A stretch of 64,000 nt of DNA from Arthrobacter pascens (GTDB taxonomy: Bacteria > Actinomycetota > Actinomycetes > Actinomycetales > Micrococcaceae). Under the pieces are notes generated by a model, which did not search any database, was not told where the DNA came from, and saw only the letters and a program-made list of their open reading frames with translations. This document shows, in pieces, positions 47,378 to 56,618 of the stretch. Every line of letters starts with the position of its first letter. Within the stretch, counting starts at the first letter, position 1. The stretch lies in assembly GCF_017052465.1 (NCBI RefSeq), contig NZ_JAFHKT010000143.1:124001-188000 (forward strand). Reading direction: 5' to 3'. Position numbers and translations under genes: made by a program.

Positions 47378-47389
47378 TTGAAGCTTCAA
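47378..47389. promoter_or_regulatory. Perfect palindrome upstream of the VOC gene
   Basis: TTGAAGCTTCAA is a perfect 12-bp palindrome, followed by an AT-rich promoter-like stretch, and lies about 60 bp before the VOC start. MarR-type regulators of quinone/aromatic-responsive dioxygenase genes bind palindromes of this kind, so this is a candidate operator. No regulator gene is adjacent. Confidence 0.45.
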
Positions 47390-47448
47390 GTAATTTAGAT
47401 GTATAGAGACCATCGAAATACGGTGGCGAGGGAGTCGGGAGTATTCAC

Positions 47449-48324
47449 ATGACACCAGCAGCCAGCAGCCAAGATCTTCTTCCTGCCGATCTCACCATGG
47501 GCACCGTGATGCTCAAGGTCGGAGACATGAAGCTCATGACCGACTACTACCAGAGGGCCCTCGGCCTCGACGTCGTGGCCGAGCAGGACGGCGGCCTCTA
47601 CCTTGGACGGCTCAACACCCCGCTGGTCCACCTGGCCCCCGCCCCCGGGCTCAACATTCCGGGACGCGGCGAAGCCGGCCTCTTCCACACAGCACTCCTC
47701 TTCGACGACCAGGCCGCCCTGGCTGCCACGGTCGCCACCGCCGCCCAGTACGAGCCGCAGCTGTTCACGGGCAGCGCCGACCACCTTGTCAGTGAGGCTT
47801 TCTACTTCAGCGACCCTGAAGGGAACGGCATCGAGCTGTACTGGGACCGCCCCCGCGAGGCGTGGTCCTGGGACGGCAAGAACGTGGTCATGGACAGCCT
47901 CGCCCTGCCGCCGCAGAAGTACCTGCAGGACCACCTGACCGAAGGTGCACTGGAAGGGCAGCGCGGCACGGAGGCCGGCGTCGGCCACGTGCACCTGCAG
48001 GTCGGCGACGTCCAGTCGGCCCACGACTTCTACGTCGGGACGCTGGGGTTCGAAAAGACCGCAGGCTGGCACGGCCAGGCCCTGTTCGTCTCGGCCGGCC
48101 GCTACCACCACCACATGGCCATGAACGTCTGGAACAGCCGCGGCGCCGGACCGCGCCGGGACACCCTCGGGCTCGGCGAAGTGCTCATCGAGGTCCCGAC
48201 GGGGGACGACGTCGGCGCGCTCGCCGACCGACTGAAGGTCGCCGGCGTCGCTGCCCACCACACGGGGGCGGAGCTTCGCTTCGAGGACCCGTGGCGCAAC
48301 CGGATCCGCGTCGCCGTGCGCTAA
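47449..48324 (+). CDS. Two-domain VOC-family protein (glyoxalase/ring-cleaving dioxygenase-like)
   Basis: 291 aa with two vicinal oxygen chelate modules. The first covers about residues 13-135 (MGTVMLKVGDMKLMTDYYQRALGLDVV, then the metal Glu segment EGNGIELYWDRP). The second covers about residues 175-285 (VGHVHLQVGDVQSAHDFYVGTLGF). His and Glu ligands are best preserved in the first module and partly in the second (HHHMAMNVW). This is the layout of CatE/YfiE-type catechol-2,3-dioxygenase-like proteins induced by quinones. A palindromic operator candidate precedes it. Confidence 0.85.
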   Translation: MTPAASSQDLLPADLTMGTVMLKVGDMKLMTDYYQRALGLDVVAEQDGGLYLGRLNTPLVHLAPAPGLNIPGRGEAGLFHTALLFDDQAALAATVATAAQYEPQLFTGSADHLVSEAFYFSDPEGNGIELYWDRPREAWSWDGKNVVMDSLALPPQKYLQDHLTEGALEGQRGTEAGVGHVHLQVGDVQSAHDFYVGTLGFEKTAGWHGQALFVSAGRYHHHMAMNVWNSRGAGPRRDTLGLGEVLIEVPTGDDVGALADRLKVAGVAAHHTGAELRFEDPWRNRIRVAVR

Positions 48325-48421
48325 GCCGGACGCCGCATCTCTGGGTTAGGCTGATTTCGAACATCTGGGCGGCGTTGCCGCCGCCCAGGCTCCCGCCGTC
48401 GACGGAACGAGGACGAATTCC

Positions 48422-48859
48422 ATGGGTTTCACCGAAATCTTTGTTGCCACGCACAGTGACGCCCTTAAGCGCGCAGCCGACCTCGACTCGGGCGCCGCCG
48501 CCCCGGCCGCCGGCGTGCGCATCCCGGGGATCAGCGACTTTGAAATCGAACAGCTCGGCGACCTCGCCGGATCGGCTGTCCATGCGGCCGGTGCCGACTA
48601 TGAACTGGCCATGGTGGATGTTGCCAGCGACTCTCTGCTCGGCGTGCCGCCGGCCATGGTCCGGGCCCTGGCGGAGCTGGTCACTTACGAGTCAGAGGGC
48701 GAGGGCAACGTCCTTGACGACGTCGCCGAGCGATGGGCCGCCGAGGACGACATGCCCTTTGGGGCAGGCGAGGCGCGGAAGTACGTCCAGCAGCTGGCGG
48801 AACTCGCCGGAAGCGTCGACGAAAACAGCCGCACCGGCCTGTACGTCTGGTCTTCCTGA
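48422..48859 (+). CDS. Conserved hypothetical protein, unknown function
   Basis: 145 aa, starting GFTEIFVATHSDALKRAADLD. Acidic, no membrane segment or signal peptide, and no motif I recognise; several short helices are predicted from the Ala/Leu/Glu pattern. It ends RTGLYVWSS. It stands alone between the VOC gene and the rpsP leader. The coding bias matches its neighbours, so I think it is a real gene. Confidence 0.72.
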   Translation: MGFTEIFVATHSDALKRAADLDSGAAAPAAGVRIPGISDFEIEQLGDLAGSAVHAAGADYELAMVDVASDSLLGVPPAMVRALAELVTYESEGEGNVLDDVAERWAAEDDMPFGAGEARKYVQQLAELAGSVDENSRTGLYVWSS

Positions 48860-49052
48860 CCTGTCCCGGCAGCGCCAGGCCTGTGTCAAGTCGAAATCGG
48901 GCCGCTGATCTGGCACAATAAACAGGTACTCGATCTGCGTGGCCCCTCTCTCCGCGTCTGGATCCTGTCCTTTCGAACCCCCAAGTATGGCCCGCCCCAC
49001 GGGTGCAGAAACATGGGTTCAGCCCGTTTCAGAAACAGGAGTGACCACAAAA

Positions 49053-49463
49053 GTGGCCGTAAAGATTCGCCTTAAGCGCTTCGGCAAGATGCGCGCACCG
49101 TACTACCGCATCGTCGTCATGGACGCACGCTCCAAGCGTGACGGCCGTGCCATCGAAGAGATCGGCAAGTACCACCCCACTGAGGAGCCCTCATACATCG
49201 AGGTCGACTCGGACCGTGCCCAGTACTGGCTCGGCGTCGGCGCACAGCCGTCCGAGCAGGTTGCCGCGATCCTCAAGGTCACCGGCGACTGGCAGAAGTT
49301 CAAGGGCCTCCCGGGCCAGGAAGGCACCTTGAAGACCAAGGTTGCCAAGGAAGCCTTCGTCGCCCCGGAAAAGGGTTCCGTGATCATCCCGGAAGCCATC
49401 ACCAAGAAGGCCAAGGCAGAAGCTCCCGCCGAGGCTGAAGCAGAGACCACCGAGGCTGAGTAA
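49053..49463 (+). CDS. rpsP: 30S ribosomal protein S16
   Basis: 136 aa from GTG 49053; the mature start [20 protein letters not shown] is the universal bS16 N terminus. An in-frame GTG at 49041 lies inside the AGGAG ribosome binding site and is less likely. The body to about residue 85 is standard, with an Ala/Glu/Lys-rich acidic tail ([14 protein letters not shown]). It leads the rpsP-khpA-rimM-trmD operon. Confidence 0.95.
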   Translation: MAVKIRLKRFGKMRAPYYRIVVMDARSKRDGRAIEEIGKYHPTEEPSYIEVDSDRAQYWLGVGAQPSEQVAAILKVTGDWQKFKGLPGQEGTLKTKVAKEAFVAPEKGSVIIPEAITKKAKAEAPAEAEAETTEAE

Positions 49464-49464
49464 G

Positions 49465-49707
49465 TTGCTGGCAGAAGCGCTCGAACACCTTGTCCGCGGA
49501 ATCGTTGACTCCCCTGAGGATGTCAAGGTCAGCGCGAAGAGCAACCGCCGCGGGGATACCCTCGAGGTGCGCGTTCATCAGGAAGACCTGGGACGGGTAA
49601 TCGGACGCCAGGGCCGCACCGCGCGCGCACTGCGCACTGTGGTGGCTGCACTGGCAGATGGCGAGCAGGTCAGGGTCGACGTCGTCGACACCGACCGCCG
49701 CCGGTAA
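49465..49707 (+). CDS. khpA: KH-domain RNA-binding protein KhpA
   Basis: 80 aa from TTG 49465, one base after the rpsP stop. DLGRVIGRQGRTARALRTVV contains the KH GxxG loop (GRQG). KhpA/KhpB dimers bind RNA and influence cell elongation and division in Gram-positives. Fixed position between rpsP and rimM is typical. Confidence 0.93.
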   Translation: MLAEALEHLVRGIVDSPEDVKVSAKSNRRGDTLEVRVHQEDLGRVIGRQGRTARALRTVVAALADGEQVRVDVVDTDRRR

Positions 49708-49841
49708 CGCGCCTGCAACACTTGTCTTAAGTCCGGCCCCTTCACCAGCAACGGTGGAGGGGCCGTACTGCTTTCACCGCCCGCTGGCCGATCACGGCGC
49801 AGCGCAAACTTTGAGAAACGCACTCCGGAACAGAGGATCAC

Positions 49842-50417
49842 ATGCAGCTTCAGGTGGCACGAATCGGCAAGCCCCACGGAATACGCGGCGAGGTGACAGT
49901 CCAGGTACTCACCGATGCCCCCGAAGACCGCTTTGTCCCGGGAACCGAATTCGTGGTGGAGCCGGCGTCGGCGGGCCCCCTGACAGTGCACAGTGCCCGC
50001 TGGAACAAGGACATCCTGCTGCTCGCCTTCGAGGAGATCGAAACGCGGAACGAGGCCGAGACCCTCCGCGGGGCCAAGCTGTTCATCGAGACAGAGGAAC
50101 TCGACGAGGACGACGACGAGGGCTGGTACGAACACGAGCTCGTTGGCCTCGAAGCCCGCGTGGGCTCCCAGGTCGTGGGCAAGATCTCCGGCCTGAACAC
50201 GATGCCCGTACAGGATCTGCTCGTCGTGGAGACGCCCGACGGGAAGGAAATCCTGATCCCGTTCGTGGAGCAGATCGTCCCGGAGGTCAATGTCGAGGAA
50301 GGCTATGTCCTGGTGACGCCGCCGGCCGGACTGTTCGAGATCAACACCGAACACGAGGGCAGTGACGAGGTCAGCCCCTCTGTTGACGAAGAGGATCAGC
50401 CGGGAGCCGCAGGCTAG
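49842..50417 (+). CDS. rimM: 16S rRNA processing protein RimM
   Basis: 191 aa. The RimM domain (VARIGKPHGIRGEVTVQVLTD, residues about 4-24) and the PRC-barrel domain (WYEHELVGLEARVGSQVVGKISG, about residues 100-122) with PFVEQIVPEVN are in order. It binds S19 and matures the 30S head. The C terminus has a short Glu/Asp-rich tail. It is 134 bp after khpA and directly abuts trmD with zero spacing. Confidence 0.94.
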   Translation: MQLQVARIGKPHGIRGEVTVQVLTDAPEDRFVPGTEFVVEPASAGPLTVHSARWNKDILLLAFEEIETRNEAETLRGAKLFIETEELDEDDDEGWYEHELVGLEARVGSQVVGKISGLNTMPVQDLLVVETPDGKEILIPFVEQIVPEVNVEEGYVLVTPPAGLFEINTEHEGSDEVSPSVDEEDQPGAAG

Positions 50418-51230
50418 ATGAGGATCGACGTCGTCAGCATCTTTCCCGAGTACCTGGCACCGCTGGAACTGTCGCTGATCGGCAAGGCGCGCCAGGACGG
50501 CCTGCTGGACCTCAGCGTCCACGACCTCCGGAGCTTCACCACGGACCGCCACCGGACGGTGGACGACACTCCGTACGGCGGCGGCGCCGGTATGGTCATG
50601 AAGGCCGAGCCCTGGGCCCAGGCCCTGGCATCGGTGGCCGCGGCCCAGCCGGCGGACGCCGGCAAGCCGGTACTGATCGTGCCGTCACCGGCAGGGGAGC
50701 GCTTCAATCAGGCACTCGCCTACGAGCTTGCCGAGGAGGACCACCTGGTCTTCGCCTGCGGCCGGTACGAAGGAATTGACGAACGCGTCATCGAATGGGC
50801 CGAAGAGTACTTCACGGTGCGCCCGGTGAGCCTGGGCGACTACGTGCTCAACGGCGGCGAAGTTGCCGTCCTGGCCATGGTGGAGGCCATCGGCCGGCTG
50901 CTGCCGGGCGTGGTGGGCAATCCCGAATCCCTGGTGGAGGAGTCACACTCCGACGGCCTGCTCGAGTACCCCGTCTACACCAAACCCTCCGTCTGGCGGG
51001 AACGGGAAGTGCCGGCGGTGCTGCTCAGCGGCAACCACGGAAAAATCGCGCAGTGGCGCCGGCATGAGCAGTACCGGCGGACGGCGGAACGCCGCCCGGA
51101 CCTGCTGGAGGCGTTCGACGCCGGCAGTCTTCCCCGCGCGGACCGCACTGCTCTCGCGGACCTGGGGTACGACGTCGTCGACGGTCACCTCAAGAGGCGG
51201 CCGGACGCCGGAAGCCAGCCCGCCTCCTAA
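50418..51230 (+). CDS. trmD: tRNA (guanine37-N1)-methyltransferase
   Basis: 270 aa SPOUT methyltransferase. The ATG immediately follows the rimM stop. [20 protein letters not shown] is the family start; the knot region [22 protein letters not shown] and [12 protein letters not shown] bind SAM. The C-terminal domain [17 protein letters not shown] binds the tRNA anticodon arm. It makes m1G37 to prevent frameshifting. A hairpin without a T-tract follows the stop. Confidence 0.96.
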   Translation: MRIDVVSIFPEYLAPLELSLIGKARQDGLLDLSVHDLRSFTTDRHRTVDDTPYGGGAGMVMKAEPWAQALASVAAAQPADAGKPVLIVPSPAGERFNQALAYELAEEDHLVFACGRYEGIDERVIEWAEEYFTVRPVSLGDYVLNGGEVAVLAMVEAIGRLLPGVVGNPESLVEESHSDGLLEYPVYTKPSVWREREVPAVLLSGNHGKIAQWRRHEQYRRTAERRPDLLEAFDAGSLPRADRTALADLGYDVVDGHLKRRPDAGSQPAS

Positions 51231-51233
51231 ACC

Positions 51234-51463
51234 TCCGGCGGCAATTGGTTGTAGACCGCCGGATGTGGCAAAATGAGTCTTTGTGTCTGCTGGGCACCGC
51301 ACCTGCCACAGGGGGAGCGCAGCCAACAGCAAGGCAACCCGGTACCGCCAATCAGTGGCGGGACCGGACACAACACTTTCGGCGGCAATTTCCGGACTTC
51401 TGTCCGGGCTTGGCCGCCGTGACCCAAAGTGAATGACCTGTGGCGTTCACCAGGAGTGGATCA
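51234..51463 (+). promoter_or_regulatory. Structured leader and possible promoter of rplS
   Basis: TCCGGCGG (51234-51241) pairs with CCGCCGGA (51256-51263) just after trmD. A weak promoter, TTGGTT (51245-51250) and CAAAAT (51269-51274) with 18-nt spacing, would give a leader of about 180 nt. That leader has a nested hairpin: GGCGGC (51381-51386) with GCCGCC (51413-51418), and CCGGAC (51392-51397) with GTCCGG (51402-51407) inside it. Such leaders often mediate ribosomal protein feedback control; this is inference. Confidence 0.4.
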
Positions 51464-51823
51464 ATGCATATCCTCGATTCCGTAGATGCAGCCTCGCTGC
51501 GCACCGATGTTCCCGAGTTCCGCGCGGGTGACACCCTCAAGGTTCACGTGAACATCATCGAAGGCAAGAACTCCCGCGTCCAGGTATTCCAGGGCTTCGT
51601 CCTTGGCCGCCAGGGCGACGGCATCCGTGAGACCTTCACGGTCCGCAAGGTTTCCTTCGGTGTCGGCGTAGAGCGTACCTTCCCGGTGCACTCCCCGATC
51701 ATCGACAAGATCGAGCTCGTCACCAAGGGTGACGTGCGTCGCGCCAAGCTTTACTACATGCGTGCACTGCGCGGTAAGGCTGCGAAGATCAAGGAAAAGC
51801 GCGACTTCAGCACCGCCAAGTAA
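51464..51823 (+). CDS. rplS: 50S ribosomal protein L19
   Basis: 119 aa from ATG 51464 ([19 protein letters not shown]); a further upstream in-frame ATG lacks a ribosome binding site, while AGGAG precedes this one. [30 protein letters not shown] and [22 protein letters not shown] are the bL19 signature regions. It sits at the 30S-50S interface. A structured leader precedes it. Confidence 0.96.
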   Translation: MHILDSVDAASLRTDVPEFRAGDTLKVHVNIIEGKNSRVQVFQGFVLGRQGDGIRETFTVRKVSFGVGVERTFPVHSPIIDKIELVTKGDVRRAKLYYMRALRGKAAKIKEKRDFSTAK

Positions 51824-51908
51824 GTCTTTTCGGACTTTCACGGCGGGTCCCTGACCCGTATCCGGCCAGCGCCGGAGCCATCCGCAACAGCGCCACAGGA
51901 TACGGATC

Positions 51909-52589
51909 ATGGACCACACGAAACGCCAGCCAGGGAAACCGGGCTGGCGTTTTGTGTTTCTGGCGCTCGCCCTCGCCGTCCTGGTCAGCGGTCTGGTCCG
52001 TTCACTGTGGCTGGATGTCTATTTCATTCCCTCGGCCTCCATGGAACCGCTGTTCAATACCGGCGACAGGATACTGGTGTCCCGCACCGATTTTCAGTCG
52101 GCGCCGATCCGCCGCGGCGACGTCGTGGTGTTCGACGGCCGCGGTTCCTTCGCGCCGCTGCACTCCGGCGCGGGTCCGCTGGCGGAGGCACTGTCCTCCG
52201 CCGGACACTGGCTGGGGGTTATGGGCAGCGACACCACGTACGTGAAGCGCGTCATCGGGCTGCCGGGCGACAGCATCGTGTGCTGTGACGCCCAACAGCG
52301 GCTCACAGTAAATGGCCAGCCGATCGTGGAACCCTATGTCCATGCGGGAGATGCGCCCAGCGACCAAAAATTCAGTGTGTCAGTGCCGGCGGGACGGCTC
52401 TGGCTGCTGGGCGACCACCGCTCGGTCTCGGCCGACTCCCGCAGCCTCCTGGGGGCGCCGGGCGGGGGCATGGTGCGCATGGACAAGGTGATCGGCCGGC
52501 CGGTACAGATCATCTGGCCGCTTGATAGATTTGCCTCAGTGGCACGGCCGCCCCAGGTGGCCACTACAACGACGAAGGACGGACAGTAA
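51909..52589 (+). CDS. lepB: Signal peptidase I
   Basis: 226 aa. One N-terminal membrane helix (VFLALALAVLVSGLVRSLW) is followed by the catalytic Ser in IPSASMEPLF and the catalytic Lys in [15 protein letters not shown]. The GDHRSVSADSR box E is present. It is a normal single-helix actinobacterial form cleaving secreted preproteins outside the membrane. A second signal peptidase starts one base after its stop, so the two are co-expressed. Confidence 0.93.
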   Translation: MDHTKRQPGKPGWRFVFLALALAVLVSGLVRSLWLDVYFIPSASMEPLFNTGDRILVSRTDFQSAPIRRGDVVVFDGRGSFAPLHSGAGPLAEALSSAGHWLGVMGSDTTYVKRVIGLPGDSIVCCDAQQRLTVNGQPIVEPYVHAGDAPSDQKFSVSVPAGRLWLLGDHRSVSADSRSLLGAPGGGMVRMDKVIGRPVQIIWPLDRFASVARPPQVATTTTKDGQ

Positions 52590-53384
52590 ATGCCGGAGAA
52601 CGATCCCGGGACTTCCGAGCCGCGGCAGGCTGCTGCCAGGCAGGGAAGGCATGCTTTGGGTGAGCCCGTTCCGGCTGTGTCTGCCGGAGGCAACGGGAAG
52701 GAGCCCGCTCCGCCACGCAACCCGTTCCTGCTGTGGCTGAAGGAGATCGCCACGGTGGTGGTGATCGCCGTCGTCCTCTCCTTCCTCATCAAAACGTTCC
52801 TGTTCCGGGCCTTCTACATCCCGTCGGAATCCATGGTCAGCACGCTGGACGTCAACGACCGCATCTTCGTCAATCTCCTCGTTCCGGAGCCGTTCGCCCT
52901 GGAGCGCGGCGACGTGGTGGTGTTCAGGGACACCAAGGGCTGGCTGCCGCCGGCGCCGCAGAAAGTGGATGGCCCGTTCACCTGGGTCGAGGACGGCCTG
53001 ACGTTTGTTGGGCTGCTTCCGGACAACTCGGAGCAGCATCTGGTGAAGCGCGTCATCGGACTGCCGGGCGACCACGTGGCCTGCTGCAACGCCGACGGCA
53101 AAATCACCGTCAACGGGGCCCCGCTGGATGAAAAGTACGTCAACCCTGCCGAGGTGCCGCTGGTGCGCGACTTCGACGTCGTGGTCCCGGCAGGCAAGGT
53201 CTGGGTCATGGGGGACAACCGCAACCACTCCGCCGACTCCCGGGCCCACATGGACTCCAACGGCGGTTTCGTGGACCTTGCCGACGTCGAGGGCAAGGCC
53301 GCCGTCATCGCCTGGCCGCTGAACCGCTGGGCGGGCCTGGACAACTATCCGGACGTCTTCAAGAGCGTTCCCCCGGAAGGCTAG
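52590..53384 (+). CDS. lepB: Signal peptidase I, second copy
   Basis: 264 aa. The cytoplasmic N-terminal extension of about 40 residues is Pro/Gly/Glu-rich. A membrane helix ([20 protein letters not shown]) follows. The catalytic Ser is in [11 protein letters not shown], the Lys in [15 protein letters not shown], and box E in [12 protein letters not shown]. It is closer to the housekeeping type than the preceding copy. Tandem lepB genes before rnhB occur in other Arthrobacter genomes; substrate division between them is unknown. Confidence 0.94.
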   Translation: MPENDPGTSEPRQAAARQGRHALGEPVPAVSAGGNGKEPAPPRNPFLLWLKEIATVVVIAVVLSFLIKTFLFRAFYIPSESMVSTLDVNDRIFVNLLVPEPFALERGDVVVFRDTKGWLPPAPQKVDGPFTWVEDGLTFVGLLPDNSEQHLVKRVIGLPGDHVACCNADGKITVNGAPLDEKYVNPAEVPLVRDFDVVVPAGKVWVMGDNRNHSADSRAHMDSNGGFVDLADVEGKAAVIAWPLNRWAGLDNYPDVFKSVPPEG

Positions 53385-53386
53385 CG

Positions 53387-54058
53387 ATGTCCGTTGCACC
53401 CACCCTTGACTACGAGAAGCGGTTCCTCCCCCGGGGAGCGCGGTTCCTGGCCGGCGTCGATGAAGTAGGCCGCGGCGCCCTGGCCGGTCCGGTCAGCGTG
53501 GGAATAGCCGTCGTTGACCTGCGGCGGATGGAGCTGCTGGCGGATGTCCGGGACAGCAAGCTGCTCAAGGCCGCCGACCGGGAACGGCTGGACCCGCTGG
53601 TCCGGGCCTGGAGCGTTGCGTCGGCAGTGGGGCATGCCACTGCCCGGGAGATCGACGAACTGGGCATCATGGGGGCGCTGAGGACCGCCGGCAACCGGGC
53701 GTGGTTCGACATCCTCGGCACCGGCATTACGCCGGATGTGGTGCTGCTGGACGGGAGCCATAACTGGCTGTCGCCCGCCGTGCAGCCCTCGTTGTTTGAC
53801 GAGGTGACGGTCGATCCGGGCTGCGATGCACCGGTGCACACGCTGGTCAAGGCGGACATGCAGTGCCTGAGCGTGGCCGCGGCGAGCGTTCTGGCCAAGG
53901 TGGAAAGGGACCGGACCATGCAGGAGCTGCACGTTGAGTACCCCGCCTTCGGCTGGGACGTCAACAAGGGGTACGGCACGGCGGCGCACCGGGAAGCCAT
54001 CCGGGTCTCCGGACCCACCCCGTATCACCGCGTCAGCTGGAATCTGCTGGCCGAATAA
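53387..54058 (+). CDS. rnhB: Ribonuclease HII
   Basis: 223 aa. Type 2 RNase [18 protein letters not shown] holds the first catalytic Asp-Glu (DE), DSKLL and LDGSHNW the later acidic residues, and [15 protein letters not shown] the conserved A-S-I/V-x-AK-x-x-R segment. It incises at single ribonucleotides in DNA. It starts 2 bp after the second lepB. Confidence 0.95.
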   Translation: MSVAPTLDYEKRFLPRGARFLAGVDEVGRGALAGPVSVGIAVVDLRRMELLADVRDSKLLKAADRERLDPLVRAWSVASAVGHATAREIDELGIMGALRTAGNRAWFDILGTGITPDVVLLDGSHNWLSPAVQPSLFDEVTVDPGCDAPVHTLVKADMQCLSVAAASVLAKVERDRTMQELHVEYPAFGWDVNKGYGTAAHREAIRVSGPTPYHRVSWNLLAE

Positions 54059-54129
54059 TGCGGGGGCCGAGGCCCCGGTGCGCCGGTCCCGTGTGCGCAG
54101 GCGCCCGCCGCATGGTGCAAGATGGAACC

Positions 54130-54456
54130 ATGAGTGCCGAGGATCTTGAAAACTACGAAACCGACATGGAGCTCCAGCTCTACCGTGAATACCGCGATGT
54201 CGTCGGGCTGTTCAGCTACGTGGTTGAGACCGAGCGCCGCTTCTACCTCGCCAACCACGTGGACCTGCAGGCACGCAGCGCCGACGGCGAGGTTTACTTC
54301 GACCTCACGCTCCAGGATGCCTGGGTCTGGGACGTCTACCGCTCCGCCCGGTTTGTGAAGAGCGTCCGCGTCATCACCTTCAAGGACGTCAACGTCGAGG
54401 AGCTGCCGCGCAACGAGGAGCTGGCCCTGCCCAAGGACGCCGACCTGGGCAACTGA
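54130..54456 (+). CDS. DUF2469 family protein
   Basis: 108 aa, acidic (MSAEDLENYETDMELQLYREYRDVV). It matches DUF2469, found between rnhB and yraN in most actinobacteria; in mycobacteria the homologue lies in the same place. Function not established. The ATG at 54130 has a CAAGAT hexamer 6 nt upstream and no Shine-Dalgarno sequence, so the transcript is probably leaderless. Confidence 0.92.
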   Translation: MSAEDLENYETDMELQLYREYRDVVGLFSYVVETERRFYLANHVDLQARSADGEVYFDLTLQDAWVWDVYRSARFVKSVRVITFKDVNVEELPRNEELALPKDADLGN

Positions 54457-54562
54457 CCGACTCCTCCTGCACAGTGGTCCGTTCCGCCGCTTTTCCCACA
54501 TAGCGCGATCGGCGTCTTTTGGCGCCGGCGCCGCCCCCGCAGTCTGGTTGCGGAGGTAGAAA

Positions 54563-54919
54563 ATGAAAGCCAAAGACCTGCTTGGCCGGCGCGGGGAAGA
54601 GCTCGCGGCGGAATACCTGGAATCGCTGGGCATGCTCATCGTGGAGCGCAACTGGCGCTGCCGCGAGGGCGAGATCGACATTGTTGCGCTCGACGGCGAC
54701 GCCCTGGTCATTGCCGAAGTGAAAACGCGCCGCTCCCTCGCCTTCGGGCACCCCTTCGAGGCGGTAAGCCGGGACAAGCTTGCACGGCTGCACCGGCTGG
54801 GATCGGCCTGGTGCCGTGACCACGAGCTCCGGATGCCGCTGCGCCGCGTGGACGTGATTGCGGTGCTGGACGACGGCGTGTGCGAGCCGACCCTTGAGCA
54901 CCTCCCGGGGGTGGGGTAG
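54563..54919 (+). CDS. yraN: UPF0102 (YraN-like) predicted endonuclease
   Basis: 118 aa. The restriction-endonuclease-like core is visible: GRRGEELAAEYLESLGM, then RCREGEIDIVALDG (D of the PD-D/ExK fold) and VIAEVKTRRS (ExK). It is almost always next to comM/dprA in bacteria and is linked to natural transformation or DNA processing by association only. GCGGAGG precedes the ATG. It abuts comM directly (TAG then GTG). Confidence 0.92.
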   Translation: MKAKDLLGRRGEELAAEYLESLGMLIVERNWRCREGEIDIVALDGDALVIAEVKTRRSLAFGHPFEAVSRDKLARLHRLGSAWCRDHELRMPLRRVDVIAVLDDGVCEPTLEHLPGVG

Positions 54920-56548
54920 GTGGGCCTGGGAAGAACGTACTGCGTGGCCTTGGTGGGGCTGAACGGCTACATCGTGGAGGCCGAGGCCGACATCGGCCAG
55001 ACTCTGCCGGCCTTTGTGATCCTGGGTCTGCCGGACGCTTCACTCAACGAAGCCAAGGAACGGATCCGCTCCGCGGCGCAGAACTCCGGAATCCCGCTGA
55101 GTCGGCGGAAAATCACGGCGAACCTCATCCCGGCGTCCCTGCCGAAAAGGGGCTCGGGCTTCGACCTTGCCATTGCCATGGCCGCGCTGTGTGCCGCCGG
55201 TGACATCAGGACAACCGGCCGCACGGTATTCATCGCCGAGCTCGGCCTGGACGGCCGGCTGCGGCCCGTCCGCGGTGTCCTCCCGGCCGTGATGGCCGCT
55301 GTCCAGGCAGGCTATCCGGACATCGTGGTGGCTCAGGCGAACGCTGCTGAGGCGGAGCTGGTACCCGGCGCACGGGTACAGGGCTACAAAACCCTCGCTC
55401 GGCTCGCTTTCGATTTAGGCGCAGACCCCCAGGAGCTGGCCCTTGACTTCGAACCGGAGGACGAGGAGGCAAACGAAGAAGCCGGCCGCACGCCTGGCAC
55501 AGTCCCTGACATGTGCGATGTCGCCGGCCAGGGAGATGCACGCAGGGCGCTGGAAGTGGCCGCGGCCGGGGCCCACCATCTGCTGCTCACGGGGCCGCCG
55601 GGTGCGGGAAAGACCATGCTGGCCGAACGGCTGCCGGGGCTGCTGCCCGATCTGGGTGACACCGCGGCCATGGAGGTGACCGCGATCCATTCGCTGTGCG
55701 CGCTGCCATCGTCATCGCTGCAGCTGGTGCGGCGCCCGCCGTTCGAGAGTCCGCATCATACGGCGACGTCCGCTGCCATCATCGGCGGCGGCACGGGACT
55801 GCCGCGGCCCGGCGCCGCATCACGGGCCCACCGTGGAATTTTGTTCCTGGACGAGGCTCCGGAATACGAACGCGGGGTGCTCGATGCACTCCGCCAGCCG
55901 CTGGAGAGCGGCGAGCTGGTGATCCACAGATCCGCGGGAACCGCCGCCTATCCCGCCCGCTTCCAGCTGGTTCTTGCCGCCAACCCGTGTCCCTGCGGGA
56001 AGGCATCGGGCAAGGGCATCGAGTGCATGTGCACTCCCATGATGCGCCGCCGGTACCTGGCGCGGTTGTCGGGGCCGCTGCTTGACCGGGTCGATATCCA
56101 GCTGCAGGTCGAGCGCGTTTCGCTGGCAGACTTCGGCCAGGCAGGTGGCGAGGAAGACACCGCAACGGTCGCCGGCCGGGTGCGGGCGGCCAGGCGGCGC
56201 CAGCTGCAGCGGCTTGGCGGTCTGGGCATGGAAACGAACTCGCAGGTTCCCGGCAGGATCCTGCGCGGGGAGTTCAGGCTTGCGCCCACCACCACGCGCA
56301 TCCTGGATCAGTCGCTCGCACGGGGCGTCCTCACAGCACGCGGCTACGACCGCGTGCTGCGGCTACGGTGTACACGTAAATTGCATACGTTACGAAAGCA
56401 GGGGGAGAGGGTACGTGGACCTCGAAGAACTCAAAGCGAAGTTCGCTGGCCGGCGGGTCAAGTTCGTTGGCATGTACGGCACAACGGACGGGCCGGAGGG
56501 GAAGGTATGGCGCGTAAGCAGGCACGGAATCTGGGTTACGCTACCTGA
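54920..56548 (+). pseudogene. comM: comM (YifB-type Mg-chelatase-like AAA+ ATPase), C terminus replaced by mobile-element insertion
   Basis: The host frame is intact from GTG 54920 to codon 482 (about 56365). It has the N-terminal Lon-like domain (GLPDASLNEAKERIRSA), Walker A LLTGPPGAGKTMLAERLPGLL, Walker B RGILFLDEAPEY and the zinc-like ANPCPCG..CMC motif. The last family residues read so far are ARGYDRVLRL; a full ComM continues about 25-30 residues. Here the frame enters foreign AT-richer DNA and ends after 60 unrelated codons (56548). ComM is a branch-migration helicase of natural transformation; loss of the C-terminal helix probably impairs it. The missing 3' end should lie at the other end of the element. 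Confidence 0.88.
56340..56400. other. Left attachment junction of the integrated element
   Basis: Host comM codons end near 56365 (CGTGCTGCGGCT is family-conserved coding). The next bases (56366-56400) are visibly less GC-rich, contain GTGTACAC and TTGCATACGTTACG, and match no comM homologue. The exact core cannot be set without the right junction. Insertion inside a protein-coding gene, not a tRNA, is typical of serine integrases; the integrase is not in the window. Confidence 0.75.
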
Positions 56549-56618
56549 CGGCACTCGCCAGCAATGGCATCCGGAGAGCATCGCAGTAATCAACAACAAC
56601 CAGGGGGACAACCAGTGA
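56415..56618 (+). CDS. Small hypothetical protein at the element's left end
   Basis: 67 aa from GTG 56415, preceded by GGGGGAGAGGG. The body is basic (FAGRRVKFVGMYGTTDGPEG, then GIWVTLPDGTRQQWHPESI) and may form a small beta-barrel; no family is recognised. It overlaps the next gene by 4 bp. First gene inside the junction and on the opposite strand to the rest of the element. Confidence 0.72.
   Translation: MDLEELKAKFAGRRVKFVGMYGTTDGPEGKVWRVSRHGIWVTLPDGTRQQWHPESIAVINNNQGDNQ

Noticed and set aside
54920..56548. The unusual ComM C terminus as a natural family variant
   Set aside because: The break falls in a conserved helix, composition changes abruptly, and phage-like genes follow at once, so insertion explains it better.
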